From Antedon mediterranea (lineage: Eukaryota; Echinodermata; Crinoidea; Comatulida; Antedonidae): a stretch of DNA of 64,000 bases. Both the position numbers and the translations under genes were made by a program. Below, piece by piece: positions 1-12,306 of the stretch. The stretch spans positions 9,865,001 through 9,929,000 of the forward strand of contig NC_092674.1 of NCBI RefSeq assembly GCF_964355755.1, in the 5' to 3' direction. The notes beneath the pieces were generated by a model. The model ran no database searches, was not told where the DNA came from, and saw only the letters and a program-made list of their open reading frames with translations. Every line of letters starts with the position of its first letter. Position 1 is the first letter of the stretch.

Positions 1-1165
1 AATGTGATAAACACTTCCTGCTCTATATCCACAATCTTGTTTTCCACAAAACAGACAGCCTTTATTTCCTTACAGATGTCATTTTAACGGAAGAGTACAT
101 GGTAAACATGTAGATAAACAACTTTAACCTACTTTTATCTGTCATTTAAATATATGTTTTTTCAATTCAATCACCTTTTTGCAACTTGTAAACAAATTTC
201 AAGTTTAACAATTGATAATAAAAATTAATAATAAAAAAATGTTTTAAGGGAATAAAAATAATTTTTAAAACAATAGCTAATTAATGTAATTTTATATCAG
301 TAGTTTCACTTTTTAACATTTAAGTTTAAGAGTCTCAAAATAAACAATTTTTTTTAAATTAAACAAAAATGTATAAATTAATATAAAAACAAATTAACGT
401 CATTTATGTAGTTCGTCTAATTTAGTTTCACATTCTCAACAAAAAAGCTGTAAAATAACTTCATACGGTAATAATACCATATTGACAAATTGATTGAAAA
501 AAACTTTTAATTTTTTTACATACAGTCTACATGAATTGAATTTAAAACAAATTTCACAATATTGACAGGGATTTTCTTACCATAATGTCTGAGGCTAAAC
601 TAAAAAGAATATTTTGTACTTTAGGGAGGTTTAATATGAAAAAACAATGCCTGTCAAAAGAAACAAATAACACTTACTGTTCTTCTGCAGTACCATCTTT
701 ATAAAACTGTATCTTTCTTTTTACAATAAAACACCTGTAGCTAATTTCATTCTCACATAATTAACTTTTGTTGATGAAAATCTTTATCAATAAAATTTAA
801 TTATGGACAAATTGTTTATAATACATACAGACTGTTATACAGACTAATCTACTAATCATCAGTATAAAAATTAATGTAAAATTCTATACTCTACATTAAG
901 GAAATTTCATGTTTCTGTTATAATTTTGTAGGAGGTTTATTGTATTGTTCAGTACTATTTATTTTATTTATTTTATTTTATTCAATTTTTAGGCACAAAA
1001 ATACATAACAACGAGACAGCAGGTACTTGACAAAGATTGGCTAAAATACCAGTCCACTTGGTACTCAGTCCTGTACAGTGAAAATGAACAGTAGTATGCC
1101 TATCCCAGGTATATTCGTTTAAATTTACTGCAGATAACTGACTTATTTCTATTTGTTTATTTCAG
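1..1165 (+). other. Upstream intron sequence of FHIP1
   Basis: AT-rich sequence with no recognisable exon, ending in a pyrimidine-rich acceptor (ATTTGTTTATTTCAG) directly before the first visible FHIP1 exon. I read it as the end of an FHIP1 intron, because the protein clearly continues further N-terminal than this window. No repeat family stands out here. Confidence 0.6.
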
Positions 1166-1324
1166 GTTTTAGCCACAGGCTTGGGTGCACTATATTCACG
1201 GTTGCCAAGGAAACTAGTAATTGATGTTGACCATTGGCATTCGTTGACCCGTGATGACTGGGTCAAGATCCCTGAACTGGTTCACTTCCTGAACTCTTTG
1301 GAATTTTGCAATGCTGTAGTACAG
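1166..1324 (+). CDS. FHIP1: FHIP1 coding exon (first visible)
   Basis: This 159-nt exon has an AG acceptor at 1164-1165 and a GT donor at 1325, and codes for 53 residues in phase 0. The peptide reads GLGALYSRLPRKL, then a DHWHSLTRDDW segment, then FLNSLEFCNAVVQ. From memory of vertebrate FHIP1A/FHIP1B this is the conserved N-terminal helical region. The exon joins in frame to 6220. It has no start codon, so the true N-terminus lies upstream. Confidence 0.9.
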
Positions 1325-1850
1325 GTACTGTATGGATGTTTTATTTAAAGTTAGTTGATTTTATAACAAATATAGTTTGTTGTTCTAAAGAAATTAAAGC
1401 CAATTATACCCCTTTCACATTTATTATATACCCCTTTGCAGTACCCCAATGATTAAACTCTGGAGAAACATGAAGTATCTCCCGGAGAACTAGAGATCCA
1501 TTAACATACAGTACCCACTCTGGAGAGACCCCAAAAATGACTGATATTGATATTTTATTAAGATACAAAAACAAATTTGGCTGGCCTTGTAACCCTAAAC
1601 AATGCCTGTGTTTATAGTCAGTACCATTTACACATTGCGTTCCTGTTTGTCAGTGCATTTTTTTTTTCGGTGGGTAATACAGTACTGTACATTAAGTTCA
1701 AAACAAAGGTGGGTAGAAGATTTTGATGGTAGGTGTTCCCACTCACCTCTGCCCAGCACAATATTAAACTTAAATCTCTGTCTGCACTATCAAACTTTAT
1801 TTGATAAACAAAATGTGATGTGCCTATATGTACAGTACAGATAATAAATA

Positions 1851-3717
1851 CTGCAACATTTGGACGCGTAGACTACGTTTCGTACGCGTGGCAACTTCGT
1901 AGGTTTCGCGTGGCGTAATCTACGCAAGCTAACATTCTACGCGTAGTCTACGCGTAGCCTACGAAGCGAGAGCTAGGAGGGGAAATTCCAATGTTCAGAT
2001 TATTGTGTACTGTCATGGAGTAAAGAATGGTACTGTGCTGCTGCACCACACACGGAATTTGTTAACGATTTTGAATACTAGTTTTCATCAATTTTAAAAT
2101 GCGAGTTAATTACTGTGAAGTAATAATAAATGTATTAATATTAGTATTAATTACTGTGTGTTGGTTGTGTTAAAATGGGACATTTATTTTTATGAAAGAA
2201 GAACAAGTGTACATCTATCACCGATCGGCCAACGTACGGTGGACGGCGGTCGTCATCTGTTTGTGTGAAATGGCCTCCGGCTAGGCCTAGCTAGCTAGCT
2301 AAAAAGGTAGGGTTACCGGCGTACCTACCGACAGTTTAATTTTAAAATATGTGGTACGCCTATAGTACTTATAGGCCTACTTAGTAGTAGTACTGTATGA
2401 TAATCCATACTGTGTACAAGCGTTAAATACGATGTACATGGCGTGAAAATGTGAAATAATGTGGTATAGCCTAGGTGACAGAAGGAAGGATATTTCCTCG
2501 ATACGACAGTTTTCGCCGTGAAGCTGCTGTTTACCCACGTGTTTGTATCGCGCAGTACAACTCTCTACTGTCTGAACTATGTTTGTTTACTAGGCTATAT
2601 ATTATAATGAACGATGTTTCGTTTTAAAAATGCGTTTAAATGAAATATTACGCTTATTTAGTACTATGGGATAATATGAATTGTTTAAATACTGTAAATG
2701 TCAAAATAATAGAATACAAATGCGATATTATTTTTGTTCCAACGGAAATCGAGACGGATCACTCCATTCGTAATTCATTCGCCCAGTGTGTTTATATCCA
2801 CGTGTTTATGATCCGCGGATGGATACTCTCTCTGAACTGTACTTTTATGTTTTGATTTTAACCTTCAATTTAGTGAAGTTCAACTTTTATTAAATAAAGT
2901 CTTGCATATTTCCTAACCCTAAAATGTTAATTATAATTTATTTTTATTTATAACTAAACTAACATTTATTTAAATACTATCTACTATTATCGCGCATGAC
3001 TAAAAAAAACAAAACAACAAGATCAGGCAAGCACATGTTATGTGTCCTCCGATCCTCCTCCTCTCTGCTGATGACGATGTTCTAAACGACCTGTAACTTG
3101 ACCCTCCACACCGATCCTCTGCTGCAGGTTGTTACAATAGCTAATATTAATGGAGTTTGATGTACAGTTACGACGAAAGTTTCAAACCTGGATATTTTTT
3201 GTTTAGATGAAACATACTGAGTACTGTATTAATTACTTATAAAAAATTAACTTGCAATTTTAGGCCTACTACTAATAGTTACTATTACTATGAAAGGTAG
3301 TCATAATAACGGCCCGTCATCAATTCATTTTGTACACTACTGCCTGGCCGGCGATGGTGAATGTACAGCAGTCAGCAGTAGGCCTAGTTAATTAGACTTT
3401 TCGCGTCTAGCCTAGGCTTTGAGCAATTTTAATTGCTATTTCCTTTAGAAAAATTTGAATTTCAAGTATGTTTAATAATGATGATGATATTATTGTAACA
3501 ATCGTATCATTTCTTTTTATTCGAACTTTTCGTAGCCTGCTTAGCCGTCGACGATGTACTTGTACACAGTTGAGTTTGGGGAATTCCCACACACAGTTGA
3601 TCACAACGTAGGCTACGAATGCTACGCGTAGCCTACGCACTACGAATGCTACGCCACGCAACCGCCACGCACCCGCCACGCGTTGACTACGTTACCTACG
3701 CGTGGCAAATGTTGCAG
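1851..3717. mobile_element. Non-autonomous TIR transposon with CTACGCGTAG-rich ends
   Basis: The left end starts CTGCAACATTTG and the right end finishes with its complement CAAATGTTGCAG. The inverted similarity runs about 43 bp with several mismatches. Both ends are flanked by TA, compatible with a TA target duplication. The subterminal 100 bp on each side is packed with CTACGCGTAG-like palindromes and CACGCG/CGCGTGG blocks, much richer in CpG than the surroundings. The interior has no recognisable transposase. Two interior stretches (about 2530-2590 and 2785-2855) resemble each other, around CCACGTGTTT and CTCTCTGAACT. The superfamily is not assigned. Confidence 0.75.
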
Positions 3718-3737
3718 TAGTTTTTATCTGTACTGTA

Positions 3738-3800
3738 CATGATGACATCATATCACACATGGGCATGTCACACTTTTTTTGTCAAACTAGTTTATGATAT
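3738..3800. repeat. Fragment related to the 25.27 kb MITE
   Basis: A short stretch containing GGGCATGTCACAC followed by GTCAAACTAG resembles the right arm of the inverted-repeat element at 25274-25450 (GGGCACATCACA and GTTTGATAG). It is wedged between the elements at 1851-3717 and 3808-4693. Confidence 0.4.
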
Positions 3801-3807
3801 TTTAGAC

Positions 3808-4693
3808 TTAGGGTATGTTCAGACTCACGGAGTTACGGTGGAGTTATGTACGCGGCGTACATATTTTTGTGTCTGAACCATGCCGCGGATTAGCGTTAGG
3901 GAGCTGTTACTCCGCGCCAGTGGCGTTAATAACTCCAGCGGGAGAGGGTAGATTTCATAAGGCTAATCCATTGATGCATCAGTGATTTCAACCTCCGGTC
4001 AACGTCAGCCAATGAAAAGACACGACCGCAATTAGCAGCAGTCTATTCGCGAGGTTTTTTTTAATAGCAAAACAATATAGCTATTCCTCGAGCTAGCCTA
4101 GATCAACAGCAACATTCGAATTAAAATGAAACGTGTTACATGGAAAAGTACAGACGTGGCTGATTTGATTTCATTATGGGGCAGCCCTGAATTTATAGAC
4201 AAGATAGAAATTAGGAATTGGAAAGCTAGCGCCGGCAACAAGATGGCTGTTTTTAAAGAAATTGCATCTAAACTGCAAAATTCTTCCTGACGAAGTTGGC
4301 GTCGGTGACATGATTTCACAAAATTAATTAAAATCATACAAATAATGGCAAAGTCATTGTCCGTGTAATAATTATGTTCGAAATTACTATCTTCTGTAAG
4401 GATTTGCAAAAAAATCGGCAAAAAAACCATTACATTTGAAGGTAACATTGTATTATATTGCTAGGCCTAGCTAGTGTTATAAACTTTCGCCCGTGTCACT
4501 CTCAGCTCTGTTGTTGTTATTGTGTGTATGTATCCCATCGGCCGTTTCGGTATGACGGAACTTCTGCTTTAAACGCAAGACGTTTGGAATGCTAATCGTT
4601 GTGTCTGAACACCTTGACTTTTAACGCCACGGATTACCGTACGCCTTGCGTAGATAACTCCACCGTAACTCCGTGAGTCTGAACATACCCTAA
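3808..4693. mobile_element. TIR DNA transposon, PIF/Harbinger-like
   Basis: The two ends form a nearly perfect inverted repeat of about 46 bp, starting TTAGGGTATGTTCAGACTC and ending with its complement, with one mismatch seen. The 886-bp interior carries a broken Myb/SANT-like coding segment at 4126. The combination of GGG-starting termini, a TTA/TAA boundary and a Myb/SANT-like gene is what PIF/Harbinger elements are known for. That assignment is inference, because no DDE transposase is present. Confidence 0.8.
4126..4345 (+). pseudogene. Broken Myb/SANT-like DNA-binding domain gene
   Basis: An ATG at 4126 opens 54 codons, ending in TGA at 4288-4290. The peptide contains VTWKSTDVADLISLWG, an acidic helix, then NKMAVFKEIASKLQ. 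This matches the Trp-x(n)-LIxLWG...VFxEIAxxL pattern of Myb/SANT-like (Myb_DNA-bind_4/MADF-type) domains. Directly after the stop, the same frame reads RSWRR-stop-HDFTKLIKI, which fits the third helix of the domain (usual form SWxQCRxKIKxL). At least two in-frame stops therefore interrupt it. In PIF/Harbinger transposons a Myb-like protein accompanies the transposase in nuclear import and TIR binding. This copy is almost certainly inactive. It could instead be a fragment of a captured host MADF gene. Confidence 0.72.
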
Positions 4694-6017
4694 GCTTTAG
4701 AGAAACCTTTATTTTTTAAAGCGTTGATCCTCATACAACCGTGCTTTCTTTAGCCAAACTAAATTTATAGTTTTCAAAAACAGATAGACATTTACATCCT
4801 GTATGTTTAAATTACAGGGTTGTTTATGAAAAAACTAGTTAAAAACTAATCCATATAATGCTCGATTTGCCTAGATTAAAAGAAATTCTCTACATTTCCG
4901 TTTATTAATGGTTGTTGATTTCCTTGTTTGAATATATCATGTGATATTTTGACACAGATAACACAGATATTATAAATCATGTTTAATTTGACATTACCAT
5001 CTTTGCTATACAGTAGATCATTGTCTACAATTTATTTTTATTTTTTAGAATATTAATATTGAAGTTACATTTTATCTTAAATAGCTGTGCCTTATTATTA
5101 ATAATAATATTTAAATCTGTTATTAATATAGCTCCTTGAAATATTCCGTAGTTTAATATTAATTTATGGAGTAGGATCTCTCTTTCATAAATACAGGAAG
5201 CAGCAAAATATTATTATTAAAACAAGAACTACTATACAGTCTTAGCTCATATTGTAATCTCTTTATTAAAGAAGATACAATGAGATTTCATTTAAAAAAA
5301 TCTATTTTCTATATTTTTTTTATTATAAATTATTTGCTTATCATTTCTAGAATGTACAAATTATTGTGGTGTCTTTAATTGCAGGGAATAATTTTGCCAG
5401 TGTACAAAAGCATAGCAAAAAGCTATTGCAAACTACCTTCTGGTTGCTTGGTATTAATGGTAAACATTTTTTTAGAAATGGTATCAAAAATACAATTAAA
5501 AAACTATGTTTATACTACACTAGACTAAAAATTCAACAATATTGCTAAAAAAAAATTGTAAATGAACTTCTTCCTTGCATTGTGGTTAATCTTAAATGAG
5601 TATTGTGTACAGTAATAAAAGTTGCCTCAACCTATTGTTTGTAGTGAGCAATAGACAACCTTGGTATTGAACAATACGGTAGCTTATATTGGGTTTAGTA
5701 TGGGCTGGGTTTTGTTACAAAAACATAATTATTGCGTAGAAATTTTTTTTAGTAGGGCCTACTATACTGTATGTGTTTTCCTGTGTGTCCGTTTTCTTTA
5801 TTGAATAATAACTTTATGATTGTAGCATCAGCTACAGTATAGCTAATATAAGTCCAAATATTGAATGTCTGTCGTGTACAATTTTTTTGGTTGTAAATCT
5901 GGTTAAACAGTACTGTAGTGTTGTTTAGACTGCTCTACAGGTAGGAACATTTTTGAGCAGTTGTTGCAGATTTTTGCCTCATTTCATTACGGAATACAAT
6001 GTATATATAGTACAGTA

Positions 6018-6195
6018 TAACCCATCTTTTAGGATACCCCTTATTCAGGGTACACCCGTATTAAGCACTATTAAGGGGGCACTATCCTGTGAAACAAAGG
6101 GCAAGATAGGTTTTTAACACTATAGTAAACCCCTATTCAGGGGACACTCTTCATTATTAAAGGTACACACTTCATTGGTGTCCCCTTAGGGTTGA
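6018..6195. repeat. Dispersed 'gggg-acac / cctattcagggg' repeat
   Basis: This stretch alternates blocks such as CCCCTATTCAGGGGACAC and GTATTAAGCACTATTAAGG. Similar sequence occurs at 25930-26190, 53156-53430, 23145-23225 and about 32650-32760. It ends only about 25 bp before the acceptor of the exon at 6220. I read it as a dispersed non-coding element family of unknown class. Confidence 0.55.
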
Positions 6196-6219
6196 AATTG
6201 TATTTTTTATTTGTTACAG

Positions 6220-6306
6220 GTATCACATCCACTTGTCAGTGATCAGCTGGTGCAGTTTTTCCACGATGGGTTCCTGGTCCCTGTGATTGGACCAGCACTA
6301 CATCAG
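6220..6306 (+). CDS. FHIP1: FHIP1 coding exon
   Basis: An 87-nt exon in phase 0 (acceptor TTGTTACAG, donor GTAGGT) codes for 29 residues beginning VSHPLVSDQL and ending FLVPVIGPALHQ. The vertebrate FHIP1 counterpart follows FCNAV(V/I)Q directly in the same order. It joins in frame to 17095. Confidence 0.92.
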
Positions 6307-6564
6307 GTAGGTTTACACTAATGTACACTAGCTACTGTACAGGGAATGGCCTTTGGGGATTTTCCATTGCATGAATTGGGTCTTATGGATTTTGGCACTC
6401 TTTTACATTGTATTTTTTTTTTTTTAGTTGCTTTTTAGAATGTAGTGATAACACTGATGATATTAATGTAATTTTGTCTTCAACTCATTTTCATACAGGT
6501 TATAAAAAAGAAACTTTTCAATATTTTGTTGATGTTTGAATTCCTTTCAACAGGTCTATTTATT

Positions 6565-6695
6565 GATTTAATTTACCATATTTCAAGATGGTGACCCAGC
6601 CACTGTTAACTGATTTTATTGGGCCCTCAATAAGACAAGACAACAAACAAAAAACAATAATAGATAACATATAAATAATAATATTTCTTAAAGTT
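6565..6695 (-). mobile_element. Probable LINE 3' end
   Basis: Read on the minus strand, the segment runs through GAGGGCCCAATAAAATC and ends in AATTAAATCAATAAAT. This resembles the AATAAA-rich tail of the LINE 3' ends at 30645 and 32382. It is short and no coding remnant is seen. Confidence 0.35.
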
Positions 6696-8939
6696 TTAAA
6701 ATTCATAAAATTATTAGAATTTCTGATAAAAAAGGCATCAATGCCCTTTATTGTTTCTCTGTAGTACTATACTATTAGTAACATACAGTAGATCTTGGTC
6801 AAGTATAACCTTGTCAATGTTGACAACCATGCTAATACAGTAAAACACATACTGTAGTAGTTAAGTATTCCTTGATCATATTTACAATTCCCCACAGAGG
6901 CATAATAACTGTACAGATTTTGCTTAGCATTACTAAACATCAACATTAACAGTCCTTGTTTTTTTTATATGTTATGTTAATAATAAAATTCAAATAATAT
7001 TCAGAAAATGTTTCGTATAATATTATCTTTATTCAAAACCCACAATGCATCCTACTGTACATTTTTCACTCAAATTCTATCACTGTCAATTTCTTGACTT
7101 GACATAAATACCTGGATAAATTGACACAGCCTCACACGGTCACCTTTAATGTTTGTTTGTTCGTGTACAATATAAAACACAGTCTAATTGATTCCAAATT
7201 TTTTGTTCCAGATATTTTACATTTTCTTTTTTTTTTCTGAGAAAAATGTAATTACTAAAATTATAAGGCTACTAATATTATTGTATGTATAAATTACTGT
7301 ACTGTAGTTTAAGAATGTTATAATCACAAAGTATGTTCAGTATTGTACTACAGTTTTCACAAAATCCCAGAAGAAACAGTTTTGTCAATTTATGCTTTTA
7401 ATGTTTTCAATGTACAAAGCTATCGTATGCTACCACTTTTTTATGTTCTTTTTATTTTCCTCTGCAGAATGTGTGTTCCTCACTGTATAATTTAAACACA
7501 ATTGCTTTTTTTTGTTTCAGCATAAAAATGTGTTCATCTTAAAATGCAGTGATTTTATTATAAATATTACCGTACATTTTAATTTTTTTTCCCCAGCACA
7601 TAAACACAATGCTGATGCACTTAATGTCACTACAAATAGTTTGTCTGCAAAATTGTCCTAAAATATGTTTTATTTGAATTGAATTTGTGATGGAAAACCA
7701 TGGCAACAGTAACTGAATCCGATTCTCTGTCAAGTATTTAAATCCAGATTAAACTATTCAATAACCACATTGACAGGATGTGCTTAAGTTTTTTATGTAT
7801 TTATTTTTAATGGACTTTTATCCACTCTTTACCATTTTTAAAATTTTATCCCAAAAAATAAATTTAAAAAATTTGTTTATTTAAAAAAAAATGTTTTCAG
7901 TTTATATAGAAAATGGTAATACTTCCAGCCAGCTGAACCTTCAGGCCAGCTATTGATAACATCCAGGGGCCGTCTTTAAAATAACAAAATATGAAACTAT
8001 ACATACTATAGTACTAGTATAGTATTAGTATAGTATACATAAAATACAATATAAAATGCATATGCTGTAAATAAATTAAGGTCAATTTGGTTTTTTTTTT
8101 TTAATATATGATTGGAATTATGTGACATAATTATAGTTTTATTATTTAATCTCCAATCTAGTTAAAGTATTTTTTTATCTGGATAAACATTCATAAATTT
8201 TCGAACATTATACCATCCCAAATTCTGACTTGCATACATTAATCATATTTTTTCAATTTTAAATGTACAGTAGTTTATTTAAAAAATAAAGTTTTATTCC
8301 AATTTATTTTTCTGACCCTTTTCTTAATTGTATGTTGTGATATCCTTGCTAAGGCCAGACTATCATAACCAATTATCCTTCATTACAGTATATTATCATA
8401 ATATCCTAATTTATCCATTTTTACATTGTCAGTAATGCATTACAAAGTACTATAGTATAAGTCATTTGTAGCCTACTGTACCTTATTGCTAATACTTCAA
8501 TTCATGCCACTACTATAGTACTTATAAGTACAGTATAGTCATTTTCAAATCACTGATACATCTCTAACCATTAGTTGCAAAACGATTTTGTTGCATCAAC
8601 CGTGACAGTAATGAGCTATTATCATTATACCTTATTTTTTTTTATTGGAAGCTAACTCATTACAGTCTTAAATTATGTTCACCCGAAACTAGAATTGATT
8701 CGGTTGAAAATTCTAAACTGTGTTATATTTTTCGATCATACACATGTACATTTTGTACAGAGACGCACCTATGTTAACAGTTCCTATTCTAAAACACTAC
8801 ACCTATTTTTGTGTACTGAGAGAGACATCAATGAATAACGAGAAGTGAGAATAAGATTAAATCATGTACCAGTACTGTACTCATTTCATATTACATGTTA
8901 AAAATTATGTATTAAATTATGTGTTCAATTATTTTAAAT

Positions 8940-9840
8940 TCCAGCATTGTCCCTTCCATCATTTCATCTTCCTACTTTTTTTCATTCCAGGTTAATTCCG
9001 ATCATATAACCATAATTAAACAAATGTTCAAATTTTTAAAAATAAGTAAAAGTATGTTTCAATCATTCCAGATGCCATAAAACCTTTCCACTTGGCATAA
9101 ATATAATTTCACTTTCTTTCATTTCATCTTCCCACTTTCTTCATTCCGTAATTTTCCAGGTAATTCCAATCATGTCACCATAATTAAACAAATGTTCATA
9201 TTTTTAAATAAGTAAAATTATATTTCAATCATTCCAGATGCCATAAAACCTTTCCACTTGGCATAAATATAATTTCACCTTCTTTCATTTCATCTTCCCA
9301 CTTTCTTCATTCCGTAATTTTCCAGGTAATTCCAATCATGTCACCATAATTAAACAAATGTTCATATTTTTAAATAAGTAAAATTATATTTCAATCGTTC
9401 CAGATGCCATAAAACCTTTCCACTTGGCATAAATATAATTTCACCTTCTGTCATTTCATCTTCCCACTTTTTTCATTTCGTAATTTTCCAGGTAATTCCG
9501 ATCATGTCACCATAATTAAACAAATGTTCATATTTTTAAATAAGTAAAATTATATTTCAATCGTTCCAGATGCCATAAAACCTTTCCACTTGGCATAAAT
9601 ATAGTTTCACCTTCTGTCATTTCATCTTCCCACTTTCTTCATTCCGTAATTTTCCAGGTAATTCCGATCATGTCACCATAATTAATTAAATAATTAATAA
9701 TTAAACAAATTTTAAAAAATGAGTACAATTATAATTCAATCATTCCAGATGCCATAAACCTTTCCACATGGCATAATTTTCCTTTCCGTCATTTCATCTT
9801 CCCACTTTCTTCATTCCATAGTTTTCCAGAGGTAATGTTG
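8940..9840. repeat. 166-bp tandem repeat, about 5.5 copies
   Basis: The marker ATTTCATCTT recurs at 8961, 9121, 9287, 9453, 9619 and 9791, giving spacings of 160, 166, 166, 166 and 172. Each unit contains CAGGTAATTCC, TCACCATAATTAAACAAATG, CCAGATGCCATAAA and CCTTTCCACTTGGCATAAAT. The central units are nearly identical and the edge units diverge, as expected from unequal crossing over. The last unit has a small AATTAATTAAAT insertion. Confidence 0.92.
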
Positions 9841-10322
9841 ATCCTGCAGACTCTGACAACGTGGTAGGTCTTGTGTTTGTTTCACATTTTTTGCACGGCA
9901 TTCATGTTGGTATATGTTGGTGGTTTTGGGTTTTTTTTATTTGTCAATGTTTTCTTTTGTTATCTAACCTTGCTACACTTTGTTTTCAAATAGCAATGTC
10001 ATGATTACAAACAAAATAGTAAGAAGTACAATACAAAAATAAAATTCAACAAGCTTTTAAATTTGTCAAATTGGCACCCAAGGACATGAAAGCATTGCCT
10101 TTGACATCAAAAATGTTTTTCTCAAAATATGGAAATAATTGACAGTCATGAAATAGGTCTATTTATATTATAATATTACTTTTGAAGTTATTGTTTGTAC
10201 AACACAATCATGACATTGGTATTTTCAATACCTTATTTTTAGCATAGTTTTGCATGTGTTCTTCATATTTTAATGTATGCTATTTATGGCGCTCTTTTTG
10301 TAATAGAAAAAAAGGTATAAAA

Positions 10323-10535
10323 AGTCAAAGTTATTCTACTGCAATTACTGCAGGAACTAAATTGTTCTTACTGCAACAATAGCATATGATTTTAGCTTGT
10401 TGTAAAGTGAGGTAGTCACTGCAATGAATATTGTGTCTCAGTCTGATTACCCAAAAATACTTACAAATAGAGTTTAAACAAAATGTAGTTAGTTACAGTA
10501 CTGCGGTAACTGTACTGTAACAATTTAAACACGGT
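10323..10535. repeat. Diverged copy of the CTGCAGTAAC MITE family
   Basis: The segment contains TTCTACTGCAATTACTGCAG, TAGTCACTGCAATGAATATTG and GTAGTTAGTTACAGTACTGC in the order seen in the better preserved elements at 14338-14465 and 36067-36286. The ends are too diverged to set exactly. Confidence 0.4.
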
Positions 10536-10801
10536 CCCTAAGTACTTTTTTTTAAAGCATAATCTAAGTACCTAAATATATCTACTGTAAAGCTACTGTA
10601 TATTGTATTCACTTTTTATACTGATTATTATAATATGATAACAGTATAATCCCAATTCTAATTTACTTTTATATTATATGAAATAGTTTCCTAAATTACA
10701 ATATCTATATAATAAGGTTTTATGTCATTATTCCTTGATTAAAGTTTTTATTTGATATTTCATACATTTCCAACAATTATTATATAATACTTTTTATTAT
10801 T

Positions 10802-11110
10802 GATTGAAATATATATTTATACTGGGTTACCTCTTCAGTCGAAGAGTGGTCTCCCAGAGGGCCCAGTTATGATCACTGGCTGTGATGTACTAATACACCG
10901 GGGTGACCCCCTACTCGTCTCGAAAGATGTACTAGGTTTTTTAAAGTGCACACGAGCTAGATGTGTACACTGGACCTACGGTTTGTAGTCCTTATCCGAG
11001 AAGACTCGTTCTACCACCAGAACCATGGAGTGAGTGAGCCTTGAACCCTGCCGATGTTATGGCTACTTAATTACGGTTCCACTGTCTTAACCGCTCGGCC
11101 ACTCACTCAC
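10802..11110 (-). mobile_element. tRNA-derived SINE (copy 1)
   Basis: On the minus strand this starts GAGTGAGTGGCCGAGCGGTT, like a class II tRNA (Ser/Leu type) with an A box, followed by a B-box-like GGTTCAAGGCT and CACTCACTC closing the acceptor stem. About 220 bp of body follows, ending in ATATATTTCAATCAAT. It is nearly the same sequence as 33382-33696, in the opposite orientation. A 62-codon reading frame on the plus strand is an artefact of the SINE body. Confidence 0.88.
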
Positions 11111-12127
11111 ATTAATTATTTTATTAATAATATAATCCTAATAAAGTGGATTAACAACTTTCGACAACTGTTATTATTTACTAATAATATTATTTATTTT
11201 CTTATCAACAAACTTCTAATTCTATCACATTTTATTTATAATTTTGTTTACTTTGTCTTTTTATTTATTTTATTGTATTGGAAAATAACACTGCCATTAA
11301 CAAGATTTATTTTTACAATGTTACTTTTAAACTACAGTGCACTATAGTAGTTTATAAACATATGATAATAATATACATAATAAATATGATATTGTATGTA
11401 TTTTTCATAAACTATTTATCACTGTATTAAATATTACACATACAAACTAACAAATAATTTTAATAATAATTATTATTTTATTAATACCTATTCATGATTC
11501 TATTATATTTTATCAAATTCACATTCACTAATTTTAATATATAATAATCACTTTTATTTAAAAAATAGTTGTTTAAATTACTAATTCTCGTAATCTTAAA
11601 GATGTATTGTCCCCCAAAAACATAAAAAATTAAGATTAATTAAATCAGACTTTGAATACCTTATTTTGTAGTTAATATAAAGTTAATCACTTCCGTAGAA
11701 AAAAAAACGGAAAAAAAACTAGTAAAATGACAAAATAAATGGTTAAATTCAACCAAAAATCCATTGGCTGGCAGCCAATTTGACCATTTTTTGCTTTAAA
11801 TTACTTTTTTTCAGGTAAATACACTTTTTTAGACCCAATTTTTGGTCAAATTGGATAACTGTTACGTTAATAAAATGGAATATTCAACAAATTTTTTTTT
11901 TAAGAATTATTTTTTCAGGGGGACAATACATCTTTAAATATAATATTAATTGTTTTGTATACAGTTATGAGACATTCAATATTTAATATTATATAACACC
12001 TATATAAATTCCTGTCATTTGATTGGACGAATGTGGGTCACATGGCGTGCAATAGTACGCACTATTCAACGATCGTTAAATAGTACTTTTTGAAACATTT
12101 TTGTGTACGAAAAAAAAACGTCTAGAT

Positions 12128-12306
12128 GTTATATAAAACAAATAATGAATGTTTTGTATTCGTGTAATGGTACAAATAATGGCACTTGGTGAATGATGAA
12201 AGGTTATATCAACTCGGCTTTGCCTCGTTGATATAACCTTTCATCATTCACCTCGTGCCATTATTTGTACCATTGCACTCATAAACATTCATTATTTGTA
12301 TAATAT
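12128..12306. mobile_element. Long foldback hairpin (MITE-like)
   Basis: Two arms of about 80 bp are inverted copies with a handful of mismatches. Each contains CAAATAATGAATG, AATGGTACAAATAATGGCAC and GTGAATGATGAAAGG. They are separated by a loop of about 14 nt (TCGGCTTTGCCTCG). No coding sequence is present. I interpret it as a foldback transposon remnant. A hairpin RNA is possible but nothing supports expression. Confidence 0.85.

Larger units (their letters stand above)
1325..6219 (+). other. FHIP1 intron, with two transposon insertions
   Basis: This intron holds two non-autonomous TIR elements (1851-3717 and 3808-4693), a short tract at 1709-1765 that resembles the edge of the repeat near 29.74 kb, and a GGGGACAC-type repeat at 6018-6195 just before the next exon. 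The rest, roughly 4700-6000, is plain AT-rich sequence in which I see nothing. Confidence 0.8.

Noticed and set aside
992-1080. Possible short exon with AG/GT edges before 1166
   Set aside because: AG-GT pairs can be drawn around 1012, but the peptide does not resemble FHIP1, and such pairs are frequent by chance.
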